This document shows, in pieces, positions 23,197 to 31,410 of a stretch of 54,526 nt of DNA (its first letter is position 1; every line of letters begins with the position of its first letter). The notes beneath the pieces were generated by a model. That model was not told the DNA's origin. It saw nothing but the letters and a program-made list of their open reading frames with translations, and did no database searches. Made by a program: the position numbers and the translations under genes. Source of the DNA: Bacteroidaceae bacterium (GTDB lineage: Bacteria; Bacteroidota; Bacteroidia; Bacteroidales; Bacteroidaceae); NCBI GenBank assembly GCA_017381475.1, contig JAFOCD010000172.1, positions 1 through 54,526 on the forward strand. Direction: 5' to 3'.

Positions 23197-24213
23197 ATGA
23201 AAATCCTATTGACCGGTGGTGCAGGTTTCATTGGAAGCCACACCTTGATTGAACTCACAGAGGCAGGCCATGAGGCTGTTGTAGTTGACAACCTTGACAA
23301 CTCGTCTCCTATTTCTTTGAAGCGCGTTGCCAAAATTATTGGCAAGGAGGTTCCTTTCTACAAGGTAGATATCCGTGACCGCGAAGGTTTGCAGAAGGTG
23401 TTCGACGAGCACAAGTTCGATGCTTGTATCCACTTCGCTGGCTTGAAGGCTGTGGGCGAGAGCTGCGCAAAGCCACTTGAGTACTATGAGAACAATATGA
23501 ACGGTACATTCGTGCTTGTTGATGTAATGCGCAAGAACGGTTGCAAGAATATGATTTTCTCTTCAAGTGCAACAGTATATGGCGACCCTGCTATCATACC
23601 TATCACAGAGGAGTGCCCAAAAGGCCACTGCACAAATCCTTACGGTCAGACAAAGTCTATGCTCGAGGAGGTTTTGATGGATATCCAGAAGGCCGACAAC
23701 GAGTGGAACATTGTTCTGTTGCGTTACTTCAACCCAATCGGTGCCCACAAGAGCGGTACAATCGGTGAGAACCCTAACGGTATTCCTAACAACTTGATGC
23801 CTTACATCACACAGACTGCAGTAGGCAAGCGTGCCGAGCTTGGTGTATTCGGTGACGACTATGACACACACGACGGTACAGGTGTACGCGACTACATCCA
23901 CGTAGTTGACCTTGCACGTGCTCACGTTGCTGCTTTGAAGGCTATCGTTGCCAACAAGGGTATCGCAATCTACAACATTGGTACAGGCCACGGTTATTCA
24001 GTGCTCGATGTAGTTAAGGCATTTGAGAAGGCTAACGGTGTTCCCGTTCCTTACGCTATCAAGCCACGCCGTCCGGGTGACATCGCTACTTGCTACTGTA
24101 ACCCTGCAAAGGCTGAGGCAGAACTCGGTTGGAAGGCTGAGTTCGGTATTGAGGAGATGTGCCGCGACAGTTGGAACTGGCAGAAGAACAATCCTAACGG
24201 ATTCGAGGAATAA
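23197..24213 (+). CDS. galE: UDP-glucose 4-epimerase
   Basis: 338-aa extended short-chain dehydrogenase that interconverts UDP-glucose and UDP-galactose with bound NAD+. Signatures are the nucleotide loop GGAGFIGSH (G7, G10, G13), the catalytic pair Y149/K153 in NPYGQTK, SSSATVYGDP with the catalytic Ser/Thr, and the sugar-binding RYFNPIGAHKSG and VRDYIHVVDLA blocks. Full length. Single gene with its own promoter and a strong terminator at 24258-24290. It is transcribed away from the Hsp70 operon. Codon use is biased to frequent codons, suggesting high expression. Confidence 0.96.
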   Translation: MKILLTGGAGFIGSHTLIELTEAGHEAVVVDNLDNSSPISLKRVAKIIGKEVPFYKVDIRDREGLQKVFDEHKFDACIHFAGLKAVGESCAKPLEYYENNMNGTFVLVDVMRKNGCKNMIFSSSATVYGDPAIIPITEECPKGHCTNPYGQTKSMLEEVLMDIQKADNEWNIVLLRYFNPIGAHKSGTIGENPNGIPNNLMPYITQTAVGKRAELGVFGDDYDTHDGTGVRDYIHVVDLARAHVAALKAIVANKGIAIYNIGTGHGYSVLDVVKAFEKANGVPVPYAIKPRRPGDIATCYCNPAKAEAELGWKAEFGIEEMCRDSWNWQKNNPNGFEE

Positions 24214-24257
24214 TACCAAAGTTCGGCTTGCGTAGATAATCTGCGTCAAGTAAGATT

Positions 24258-24290
24258 AAATCGCGGGATTTTCTGAAAGTCCCGCGATTT
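24258..24290 (+). terminator. galE: galE terminator
   Basis: AAATCGCGGGA (24258-24268) pairs with TCCCGCGATTT (24280-24290) and is followed by TTTTTAC. The stem is 11 bp with no mismatch. Confidence 0.9.
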
Positions 24291-24351
24291 TTTTACACAT
24301 AATAAAGTCTATGATTTATTTAAAAGACATAAGAACATAAGGCTTTTCTAC

Positions 24352-24488
24352 GATGCAGATATTTTGTCCCAAAATTTTGGGACAAAAAAAAAGTGGTAAT
24401 CAGTATTAAAAATGAGAACAAGTTTTCCTTTTTATGCTGATTTCCACTCTTTATATTTGGATTTTAATTCCAATATCATATCTGCATC
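24352..24488. repeat. Nested inverted-repeat element
   Basis: Outer arms GATGCAGATAT (24352-24362) and its complement (24478-24488) enclose three further foldbacks. One is a 26-base perfect palindrome around GTCCCAAAATTTTGGGAC (24362-24387). The second is a long hairpin with AGTGGTAATCAG (24392-24403) against CTGATTTCCACT (24437-24448). The third is a TTGGA/TCCAA dyad between 24449 and 24477. The two 29-base spacers flanking the central hairpin are equal in length, so the whole forms a symmetric four-way structure. It overlaps the end of a decayed gene fragment. Confidence 0.6.
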
Positions 24489-24652
24489 ACAGATAAGTTT
24501 GAACTTTGTGGTTGAAATAGTATAGCATCTTTTTGTTCTTTTGTACTTCTGTCAAAAAAACTGATTTTACTTTGTCGCCTTTCTCCTCACATGAATAGAA
24601 ATCACTATCATCACTCCAATTCCCATGGGGTAGTAGAGGCTTGGAAATATTC
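24432..24652 (-). pseudogene. C-terminal remnant of an unidentified gene
   Basis: Directly behind the thioredoxin gene, the minus strand reads as protein-like sequence in one frame (KPLLPHGNWSDDSDFY, then EEKGDKVKSVFLTEVQKN, then KKMLYYFNHK). It continues after a one-base shift near 24497-24503 with LICDADMILELKSKYKEW and a stop at 24434-24432. There is no start codon with a ribosome site, and the upstream part would overlap the thioredoxin stop. I read it as a frameshifted tail of a lost gene. The family is unknown. Confidence 0.35.
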
Positions 24653-25210
24653 TTACTCGGCTAGCATTGCATTTATCTTCTCCACCAGTGCAGCGAACTC
24701 ATCCTGCTTGAACTTGCGTGTGAGCATCACAATCTTGCCGTCGCGGTCAATGAGGATGTTGCGTGTGATTCCCGAATTGCGCAGGGCATACATCGAGAAC
24801 ACATCGGCGTCGGTGTCCATGGCAATGGGGTAGGTGGTGCCCACCTGCTCAATGAAAGGTAGTATCTCTTCGAGTGTCTCCTCGCGGTCAATGCCCACAA
24901 GGACAAAATCCTTGTTCTCTTTGTGAGGTTGCCAAATGTCGCGCTCAATGTGAGGCATCTCGGCACGGCATATACCGCACCAGCCGGCCGTGAATTGCAG
25001 CATCACTACCTTGCCGCGTTGCTCGGACAGGGTGAATGTCGTGCCGTCGGTCATCTGCAATGTGAAGTCGGGGGCTATATCGCCAACCTTTACAATGTAA
25101 TCGTGCTCATATACAGTCACCTGGTCATTTCCGGCATTGTCGCTCTGTGCGTTTGCTCCGGTAGTGAAAAGCATGCCAAGAGCAAAAATAGAAAGGAATA
25201 TCTTTTTCAT
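24653..25210 (-). CDS. TlpA-type periplasmic thiol-disulfide protein
   Basis: 185 aa from the ATG at 25210, chosen over one 13 codons upstream because it begins a clean signal peptide (MKKIFLSIFALGMLFTTGANAQ). The thioredoxin/AhpC-TSA-like domain has VGDIAPDFTLQMTDG, then the redox motif WCGIC (C78, C81) in FTAGWCGICRAEMP. The usual cis-proline position reads GITRNILIDRDG, with Thr before Arg, a variant I associate with Bacteroidetes TlpA-like proteins. It reduces or isomerises cysteines, or has a role in cytochrome maturation, in the periplasm. A probable -7 box TATCTTCG is the complement of 25237-25244. Confidence 0.88.
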   Translation of the reverse strand: MKKIFLSIFALGMLFTTGANAQSDNAGNDQVTVYEHDYIVKVGDIAPDFTLQMTDGTTFTLSEQRGKVVMLQFTAGWCGICRAEMPHIERDIWQPHKENKDFVLVGIDREETLEEILPFIEQVGTTYPIAMDTDADVFSMYALRNSGITRNILIDRDGKIVMLTRKFKQDEFAALVEKINAMLAE

Positions 25211-25315
25211 AGTCTTCAATATTTGTGTTATGCCGGCGAAGATAACCATTTTGCACCATAATGCACGCCCCGTGCGTGGTAATTATTGCAAAAAAACGAA
25301 AATTAAATGTTGTCT

Positions 25316-25350
25316 TTTGTTCATTTTAATCGCATAAATGATTAAATTTG
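25316..25350 (+). promoter_or_regulatory. Promoter of patatin gene 1, possibly leaderless
   Basis: TTTG (25316-25319), 23 bases, then TAAATTTG (25343-25350), a perfect -7 box. The ATG is at 25355, only four bases behind it, so transcription would begin at or next to the start codon. Confidence 0.5.
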
Positions 25351-25354
25351 CACC

Positions 25355-26212
25355 ATGGAGAAAAAGAAATTCAAAATAACGGAAAAATCGGGACTCATAC
25401 TCGAAGGTGGTGGAATGCGTGGCATTTTTACTATTGGAGTGCTTGACAACTTCATGGATAGGGGAATACGCTTTCCTTATGTAATTGGTGTGAGCGCAGG
25501 TGCATGCAACGGCTTGTCCTACATGTCGAACCAGCGTGGTCGTGCCAAATATGCCGATATTGACCTGCTTAAGGAGTACAAGTATATTGGTCTCAAGCAC
25601 CTAATTACAAAAGGCAACATAATGGATTTTGATTTGCTGTTCCACAAGTTCCCCGAGGAGATAAGCCCATATGACTATGACAAACTGGCAAGCAGTCCCG
25701 AACATTTCGAGATGGTCACCACAAGCTGCAAGACCGGCAAAGCATGCTATTTCGAGGAGAAGACAAACCCCAAGCGCGTGATTGAAATTGTGAAGGCATC
25801 GAGCAGCCTGCCGTTCGTTTGCCCCATTGCTTATGTCGATGGCGAGCCTATGCTCGATGGTGGTATTACCGATTCCATACCCATTGAGCGTGCCATGTCA
25901 CAGGGATATGACAACAACCTTGTAATCCTTACACGCAACTATGGATACCGCAAGCCACAAAAGGCTACAAAGGTTCCTTTCTTTTTCTACCGCAAATACC
26001 ATAATGTGAAGGACGCCATCCGTGGCCGCAACGCAATGTATAATGCCCAGATGGAGCTTGTTGAGACAATGGAGCGCGAAGGCAGGGTAGAGGTTCTGCG
26101 CCCGGTGAAGCCGGTCGAGGTTGGCCGCATAGAACGCGATGTCAACAAACTGCTCGCGCTGTACCAGGAGGGATATGACCTTGCGGCACAGATAGAGTTC
26201 GAGATGGAGTAG
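25355..26212 (+). CDS. Patatin-like phospholipase (RssA/YjjU type)
   Basis: 285-aa cytosolic serine hydrolase. The Ser-Asp dyad is S47 in GVSAG and D168 in MLDGGITDS. The oxyanion loop is EGGGMRG (residues 17-23). Patatins release fatty acids from phospholipids or act on acyl substrates. The family without signal peptide is close to bacterial YjjU-like proteins. The start at 25355 is required because the oxyanion strand begins at residue 12. The basic C-terminal half (RNYGYRKPQKATKVPFFFYRKY) could touch membrane lipids. Stand-alone gene divergent from the thioredoxin gene. Confidence 0.9.
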   Translation: MEKKKFKITEKSGLILEGGGMRGIFTIGVLDNFMDRGIRFPYVIGVSAGACNGLSYMSNQRGRAKYADIDLLKEYKYIGLKHLITKGNIMDFDLLFHKFPEEISPYDYDKLASSPEHFEMVTTSCKTGKACYFEEKTNPKRVIEIVKASSSLPFVCPIAYVDGEPMLDGGITDSIPIERAMSQGYDNNLVILTRNYGYRKPQKATKVPFFFYRKYHNVKDAIRGRNAMYNAQMELVETMEREGRVEVLRPVKPVEVGRIERDVNKLLALYQEGYDLAAQIEFEME

Positions 26213-26366
26213 TTTTTCCTACCGAAAGCGGTAAGTTCTATGCCGTTACGAACAGAAACGAAAATGATTCTCTTTTTTAATAGGTCGGTAGGGTGAAATG
26301 TTGGCACAAGTTTTATATTTTGCTCATTTGTCACTATCTTCGCATAAATTCTAAATTGATATTGAT

Positions 26367-26696
26367 ATGACTGAAATTCCAAAATGCCCCAAGTGTAACA
26401 GTGAATACACATATTTCGATGGCATGCTCTATGTGTGCCCCGACTGTGCCCATGAATTCAGTGCCGACGACACAGCCGAGGAGACAACCGATGTTGCAAA
26501 GGACAGCAACGGTGCCGAACTTTTCGACGGTGATGCCGTGACTGTGATTAAGGACCTCAAGGTGAAGGGTTCGTCAATGGTGATCAAGCGCGGAACAAAG
26601 GTGAAAAGCATCCGCCTCACAGAGAACCCGGAGGAGGTTGATTGTAAAATCGATGGCAGCAGTATTGTGCTCAAGACCTGCTTCCTCAAGAAATAA
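26367..26696 (+). CDS. PhnA/YjdM family zinc-ribbon protein
   Basis: 109 aa. An N-terminal zinc ribbon (C7-P-K-C10 and C24-P-D-C27, MTEIPKCPKCNSEYTYFDG ... LYVCPDCAHEF) precedes the PhnA C-terminal beta barrel (DGDAVTVIKDLKVKGSSMVIKRGTKVKSIRL). Despite its name, the PhnA/YjdM family is not required for phosphonate breakdown and its role is unsettled. It is followed after 9 bases by the nitroreductase lipoprotein gene, probably in one transcript. Upstream is a TATCTTCG -7 box near 26334-26341. Confidence 0.93.
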   Translation: MTEIPKCPKCNSEYTYFDGMLYVCPDCAHEFSADDTAEETTDVAKDSNGAELFDGDAVTVIKDLKVKGSSMVIKRGTKVKSIRLTENPEEVDCKIDGSSIVLKTCFLKK

Positions 26697-26705
26697 GTAG
26701 AGCCT

Positions 26706-27386
26706 ATGAAACTATTCAGAACAGTTGTCTGCAGCCTGTCATTGGTGGCGGCTGTGGCATGTGGCGGTTCTTCAACCGACAAGAAAGAGTGTAATGGTGG
26801 TGGCGAGTGTGCCACAGAGTGTGAAAAAAAGGAGTGTATGGAAAAGAGTGAATGCAAAAGCGCGGCGGTTATTGATAATATGATGTCGCGCCGCAGTATA
26901 AGGAACTACAAGCAGCAGGCTGTGCCTCGCGAGGTGCTGAACCGGATTATGGAGTGTGGCATCAATGCACCGAACGGACAGAACAAGCAGTCGTGGGAGG
27001 TGCGCGTGGTGGAGAATCCCGAGTTGCAGAATGAGATTAGGGCTTTGATGGCAACCGTTGGCGGCGAGCGTGCTGCGGGTTGTTTCTATAATGCTCCTGT
27101 GTGGGTGTTCATTGCCCGTGACAAGGTGTATGATTTTTCTGCATACGACTGTGGCCTGATGGCCGAGAATATGATGCTTGCCGCCAATGCAATGGGTGTA
27201 GGCACAGTGTGCCTGGGTAGCCCGGTGCGTTATATACTTATGGCCGAGGGTAACGAACAGGTGCTGTCCAAACTTGGTTTCAGCGAGGGCTATGAACTTT
27301 CTTTATGTATTTCAATGGGTTATCCCGAGGGTGAGAAGCCCGAGGCGAAGCCAAGGGATATGGGAAAGGTTAAGTATATTGATTAA
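26706..27386 (+). CDS. Lipoprotein nitroreductase with Cys-rich linker
   Basis: 226 aa. The SPII signal has C19 in AAVAC. A short segment (residues 25-52) then contains five Glu-Cys pairs (C29, C35, C39, C44, C50). From residue ~55 an FMN-dependent nitroreductase domain follows (MMSRRSIRNYKQQAVPREVLNRI, GINAPNGQNKQSW, AYDCGLMAENMMLAANAMGVGTVCLGS, ISMGYPEGEKP). Nitroreductases are normally cytosolic and without lipobox, so a surface- or periplasm-anchored form with a possible metal- or cluster-binding linker is unusual. Probably transcribed with the PhnA-like gene. An R2 hairpin repeat follows. Confidence 0.88.
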   Translation: MKLFRTVVCSLSLVAAVACGGSSTDKKECNGGGECATECEKKECMEKSECKSAAVIDNMMSRRSIRNYKQQAVPREVLNRIMECGINAPNGQNKQSWEVRVVENPELQNEIRALMATVGGERAAGCFYNAPVWVFIARDKVYDFSAYDCGLMAENMMLAANAMGVGTVCLGSPVRYILMAEGNEQVLSKLGFSEGYELSLCISMGYPEGEKPEAKPRDMGKVKYID

Positions 27387-27400
27387 AATGACAAAGAGGC

Positions 27401-27514
27401 TGACTAAAAAGTCTCTTTTGTCGTTACGCTTGCCCTCAAAATGCTCATTTACTTCAAGTAAACTGTGCTTTTTCGGGCTTCGCAAGCCTTGAACTTCATC
27501 TTTTTATCCATTCC
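27401..27514 (+). repeat. R2 dispersed hairpin repeat, copy B
   Basis: Starts 14 bases after the nitroreductase stop and matches 8136-8248 over its whole length. GCTTGC (27428-27433) pairs with GCAAGC (27482-27487), and the tip TTTACTT-C-AAGTAAA is identical in both copies. The middle of the stem has diverged. Confidence 0.8.
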
Positions 27515-27526
27515 TTTACAAAATAG

Positions 27527-27561
27527 GGATAGTTGTTGTAGTGATACTCTAACAACTATCC
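27527..27561. terminator. Terminator between nitroreductase and glsA
   Basis: GGATAGTTGTT (27527-27537) pairs perfectly with AACAACTATCC (27551-27561), with TTTTG behind it on the plus strand and CTATTTTG on the minus strand. It serves the converging nitroreductase and glsA-gadB transcripts. Confidence 0.75.
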
Positions 27562-27570
27562 TTTTGTCAT

Positions 27571-28560
27571 TTATACAGGAGCGGGTTGGTGTTCTACCAT
27601 CACTGCGCGTTCGCCGTTGAAGATGTGGAGTCTTAACTCCTCCATGATGTAGCGGATGGCAAGTTGTGCCTTCACGGAGTTGCCGGCCTTGTCAATTGGC
27701 GGCGCGAACGCGGCAATACCAAAGATGCCGGGAAGTACACCTATGATACCGCCGCCCACGCCTGATTTGGCAGGTATGCCTGTCCTGAACATCCAGTCGC
27801 CGGTTTGTTCATACATTCCCACAGTTGCGATCATGGATGTTGTCTTCTCGCTGAGCGCGGCAGGGAAGACTCTCCTTTTTGTCACAGGGTTATATCCGCC
27901 GAAAGCGATGGTTGCTGCCATAGTCGATAACTGTGTGGCGGTCACTCCAAGAGAGCATTGACGGGTGTAGAGGTCGAGTGACATTTCGGGATCGTCGTAT
28001 ATGCGGTCGTAACTCTTCAGCAGCCACGCGATGGCGCGGTTGTTGTGGTTACTCACGCTCTCGGACCTGTAGAGTTCGTCAATGAGTTCAGGCTCGCTGC
28101 CGCACAGTTCGGTGATATTCTGTAATATCGATTCCCACTTCCCGCGGCTGTTGCCAACCGGGCGAACCATGCTCACGGCAGATATAGCCCCTGCATTTAC
28201 CAAAGGGGTAGAAGGGTGCTCGTTCTCGAGCAGTATGGCGAGTATTGAGTTGAATGGCATTCCGGTTGCGTCTGCACCAATCATATCGATGATTGTTTCG
28301 GGTCCGTACTCCTTGAGCACCAGCAGTGCTGTGGCTACTTTGGATATTGACTCAATGCCGAACCGGTAGTTGCAGTCGCCCACTGTGAGTACCTCGCCGT
28401 CCTTCAGGCAGACAGCGATTCCAAAAAGGTTGCTGTCTACATTGGCAAGGTAGGGTATGTAGTCGGCATTCTTGCCGTCGGTGTTTCCTTTGAAACGCCT
28501 GTAAGCTTCATAGAGGGCTGTTCTCAGTTCCTCGCGTGTTATCCTTCTATCCCTGTCCAT
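27571..28560 (-). CDS. glsA: Glutaminase
   Basis: 329-aa serine-dependent beta-lactamase-fold glutaminase converting glutamine to glutamate and ammonia. Catalytic S71 and K74 lie in FGIESISKV. Further signatures are TPLVNAGAISAVSMV, YRSESVSNHNNRAIAWLLKS, RQCSLGVTATQLSTMAATIAFGG-type and PAKSGVGGGIIGVLPG. Normal length. It is 26 bases downstream of gadB on the same strand. The ammonia it releases takes up a proton and its glutamate feeds the decarboxylase, so the pair makes a glutamine-driven acid-resistance module. Confidence 0.95.
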   Translation of the reverse strand: MDRDRRITREELRTALYEAYRRFKGNTDGKNADYIPYLANVDSNLFGIAVCLKDGEVLTVGDCNYRFGIESISKVATALLVLKEYGPETIIDMIGADATGMPFNSILAILLENEHPSTPLVNAGAISAVSMVRPVGNSRGKWESILQNITELCGSEPELIDELYRSESVSNHNNRAIAWLLKSYDRIYDDPEMSLDLYTRQCSLGVTATQLSTMAATIAFGGYNPVTKRRVFPAALSEKTTSMIATVGMYEQTGDWMFRTGIPAKSGVGGGIIGVLPGIFGIAAFAPPIDKAGNSVKAQLAIRYIMEELRLHIFNGERAVMVEHQPAPV

Positions 28561-28586
28561 AACTATTCTGTTTCTTTGATTAAATA

Positions 28587-30008
28587 TTACTTGCCCGTGT
28601 GGGTGTATACTGTACCTTTCACTTTGATGTTGCTCTCAATGCTGAGGCGCGACGGTGTGGGATATTGCAACTTTTCGAGGTCGGCCACAGCTGCCTGTAT
28701 GTCGCCGAGCAGCTGGTCGGCCATGTCGCGGCTGAATCCCTGGCGCACTACGATGCGCATGACAATGGTTGTCTCGAGTGTCTTTGGCAAGGTGTATGCC
28801 GGTACCATCCAACCGTTCTGGCGAAGCTTGTCCTGCAAATCATAAAGTGTCCATTTACACTGCTTTGCATGCTCTTGCTTCATCTCCCAAATGAATAGTG
28901 GGTTGCACACCTCGCTACTGTAATTCTTGAATGGCTTCATCTTGCCAATCTCGCTATGCAGGTACTTGGCAATCTCCATTGAGTTGTGCTGTATCTCCTT
29001 GTATCCTTCGTAACCAAGACGGATGAACTGGTAGTACTGGCCAAGAATCTGTGCTGCAGGGCGCGAGAAGTTAAGGCCCACCTGTGTCACATCGGCACCA
29101 AGATAGTTGACGCTGAATGACATGCTGTCGGGGAGGAATTTCTTGTCTTTCCATACTACCCAACCGAGTCCGGGATATACAAGTCCGTACTTGTGGCCAC
29201 TGGTGCTGATGGAGAGTACCCATTTGAGGCGGAAGTCCCATTCGAGTGTGGGGTTGATGAATGGCATGATGAAACCGCCCGATGCTGCATCGACATGGAT
29301 CGGAATCTCGTAACCGGTCTTCTTGTTGTACTCGTCGAGCGCGTCGTTGAGGGCTTTAACATCGTCATTCAGGCCAGTCCATGTGACACCCATAATAGGA
29401 ACTACGCAAATAGTGTTCTCGTCGCACATGGCAATGGCATCTTTTGGGTCAAGGGTGAGTTTCTCGCTGCTGAGGGGCACGGTGCGCATCTCAATCTGCC
29501 ACAGCTGGGCGAATTTCTCCCATACTACCTGATAGGCTGCCGATATTACAAAGTTGGGTTTGTCGCATGGCTTACCCTGGGCAGTGCGGCGTTTCTTCCA
29601 GCGTTGCCACGCTGCCACGCCACCAAGCATGCAGGCTTCGCTCGAACCTATGCCCAGCGCACCGGCCTTCCATTTGGCCTGCTCGGGGCTGTTCCACAGG
29701 TTGGCGATGATGTTGATGCACTTGGCGCACATGACTGCGACACGGGGATACTCGGTCTCGTCGATGTAGTTGATGTCAATGGCATCGTTCATTAGCTTGG
29801 TGGCGTACGGGTCCATGTATGTTGTGACGAATGTTGCCAGGTTAAGGCGTGGCTGAGTCTGGGCAATTGTCTCGTCCTTTACCATTCTATAGGCAATTTC
29901 GGGGGTGGTGGGGTGCTGCGGTATTTTGTCGCAAGGTGCGCTTTTTAGCATCTCTTCTGAACCGAACACTGATGTGGTCACTGTTGTCTTACAATTTTCC
30001 TGTTTCAT
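28587..30008 (-). CDS. gadB: Glutamate decarboxylase
   Basis: 473-aa PLP enzyme that converts glutamate to GABA and CO2 with consumption of a cytosolic proton. K273 in STSGHKYGLVYPGLGW is the cofactor lysine, H272 precedes it, and D240 (IPIHVDAASGGF) binds the pyridine nitrogen. The C-terminus ends VYTHTGK. Its histidine corresponds to the residue that closes the active site at neutral pH in E. coli GadB, so the pH switch is probably kept. Operon with glsA. No GadC-type glutamate/GABA antiporter is in this window; the divergent genes are an MFS and an EamA transporter. Confidence 0.96.
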   Translation of the reverse strand: MKQENCKTTVTTSVFGSEEMLKSAPCDKIPQHPTTPEIAYRMVKDETIAQTQPRLNLATFVTTYMDPYATKLMNDAIDINYIDETEYPRVAVMCAKCINIIANLWNSPEQAKWKAGALGIGSSEACMLGGVAAWQRWKKRRTAQGKPCDKPNFVISAAYQVVWEKFAQLWQIEMRTVPLSSEKLTLDPKDAIAMCDENTICVVPIMGVTWTGLNDDVKALNDALDEYNKKTGYEIPIHVDAASGGFIMPFINPTLEWDFRLKWVLSISTSGHKYGLVYPGLGWVVWKDKKFLPDSMSFSVNYLGADVTQVGLNFSRPAAQILGQYYQFIRLGYEGYKEIQHNSMEIAKYLHSEIGKMKPFKNYSSEVCNPLFIWEMKQEHAKQCKWTLYDLQDKLRQNGWMVPAYTLPKTLETTIVMRIVVRQGFSRDMADQLLGDIQAAVADLEKLQYPTPSRLSIESNIKVKGTVYTHTGK

Positions 30009-30171
30009 TTTTTTAGTCTTTTAAGGTTTATAATTCAGTTGCTTTTGAACCGTTCTATTCTCCAAACATTGCTTGCGGTGCGATGGTTCGTGGTTTTGAT
30101 TTTTTTAAGGTTGCAACTTTTACGCGCTTCTCCTTGTTATGAATATGTCTTTTAAAAAAGGAGTTCTGATT

Positions 30172-31410
30172 ATGAAAAATGAAGAGAATGCTAAAAGAAC
30201 AATCTTTGGTGCTGCCGGCATTGATACCGGCAAAGGGTACATAACTGTTTGGGCACTGCTTGGTATATGGTCGGTGGCGGCACTGACATCGTTGCCGGGG
30301 CTTGCCGTGTCGCCGATACTTGAGAAACTTGCAACGGTATTTCCAAAGGCTACAGATCTGGATTTGCAGTTGCTCACGACATTGCCTTCGCTGCTTATAA
30401 TTCCTTTCATCCTGTTTGCCGGTTATATAAGCAACAAGGTGGGCTATATCAAGTTGCTGTACATTGGTTTATGGTTGTTTCTTTTGAGCGGTGCCTTATA
30501 CTTTGTATCGGGCACGATAGGGCAGCTGATTGCAGTGAGTGCGATGCTTGGTGTGGGTGCCGGCATTATAATTCCTTTCTCCACTTCGCTGGTGTCGATG
30601 TTCTTCAGCGGCAAGGCGCGCAGCAGGCAGTATGGATATGTGTCGGCGATAACCAATATTACTCTTGTTGTTGCAACAGCTGTTGCCGGCTGGCTTGCCG
30701 ATATCCAATGGCGTCTACCTTTCCTGGTCTATCTTTTGCCTGTGGTTTCTATACTTCTTGTCCCGGCAATCAAACGTGGCGAAAAGTCTATCGTTCAACA
30801 GGGTAGTGATGCTATACAGGGTGGCGGTTCGGTCAAATATCCGCTGCTTGTAAAGTGCATGCTCTATTATTTGTTAATTACATACCTTGTTATGGTTGTG
30901 AGCATAAACCTTCCGTTCCTGCTTGGAGAGTATGGCTACGATAGTGGTGTTGCTGGTGTAGTGACTTCGATATTCTTTGTTGCAATGATGTTGCCAGGTC
31001 TGTTTATAAACCGTATAGTGGATTTCTTGGGACGTAATATTCTCATCTGGGCAATGCTGCTCATTGCGCTCGGGTTGCTGGATGTGTTCTATAACAGTTC
31101 GTTGCTGTTTGTGATAATCGGTTGCGTGGCGACGGGTTTCGGTTACGGCATGGCACAGCCTTATATATATGACAAGGCTGCATCGGCAGCATCACCGCAA
31201 CGCGCTACATACGCGCTTGCATTGCTCATGTCAATGAATTATGTGGCAATAGTAATTGCACCGTTCATCGTTGATTGGGTGCAGGAGTTGCTGGGTGTGA
31301 AGGGCGAACGCTTCCCGTTTGCATTGAATGCAGTGGTGGGTTTTGTGGCTTTGCTTATTTTATTGTTGATATGGAAGTACAGGAATAGCAGAAGTAAGAG
31401 TTATGAATAA
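30172..31410 (+). CDS. MFS transporter
   Basis: 412 aa from the ATG at 30172, preferred over 30139 because AAAAAAGGAG (30155-30164) lies 7 bases before it, a strong ribosome site that is rare in this phylum. About twelve transmembrane helices are evident, in two six-helix halves with a charged cytosolic loop (~205-225). The loop between helices 2 and 3 reads AGYISNKVGYIKLLY, the usual MFS motif A region (G-x-x-x-D/N-R/K-x-G). The substrate is not visible from the sequence. It is divergent from gadB and overlaps the EamA gene by 8 bases, so those two are translationally coupled. Confidence 0.88.
   Translation: MKNEENAKRTIFGAAGIDTGKGYITVWALLGIWSVAALTSLPGLAVSPILEKLATVFPKATDLDLQLLTTLPSLLIIPFILFAGYISNKVGYIKLLYIGLWLFLLSGALYFVSGTIGQLIAVSAMLGVGAGIIIPFSTSLVSMFFSGKARSRQYGYVSAITNITLVVATAVAGWLADIQWRLPFLVYLLPVVSILLVPAIKRGEKSIVQQGSDAIQGGGSVKYPLLVKCMLYYLLITYLVMVVSINLPFLLGEYGYDSGVAGVVTSIFFVAMMLPGLFINRIVDFLGRNILIWAMLLIALGLLDVFYNSSLLFVIIGCVATGFGYGMAQPYIYDKAASAASPQRATYALALLMSMNYVAIVIAPFIVDWVQELLGVKGERFPFALNAVVGFVALLILLLIWKYRNSRSKSYE

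Noticed and set aside
26219-26233. Small TACCG-AAAG-CGGTA hairpin behind patatin gene 1
   Set aside because: The stem is only five pairs and no T-run follows, so it is not supported as a terminator.
29193-29795. 200-codon plus-strand frame opposite gadB
   Set aside because: Fully contained antisense to gadB across its cofactor site; a shadow frame.
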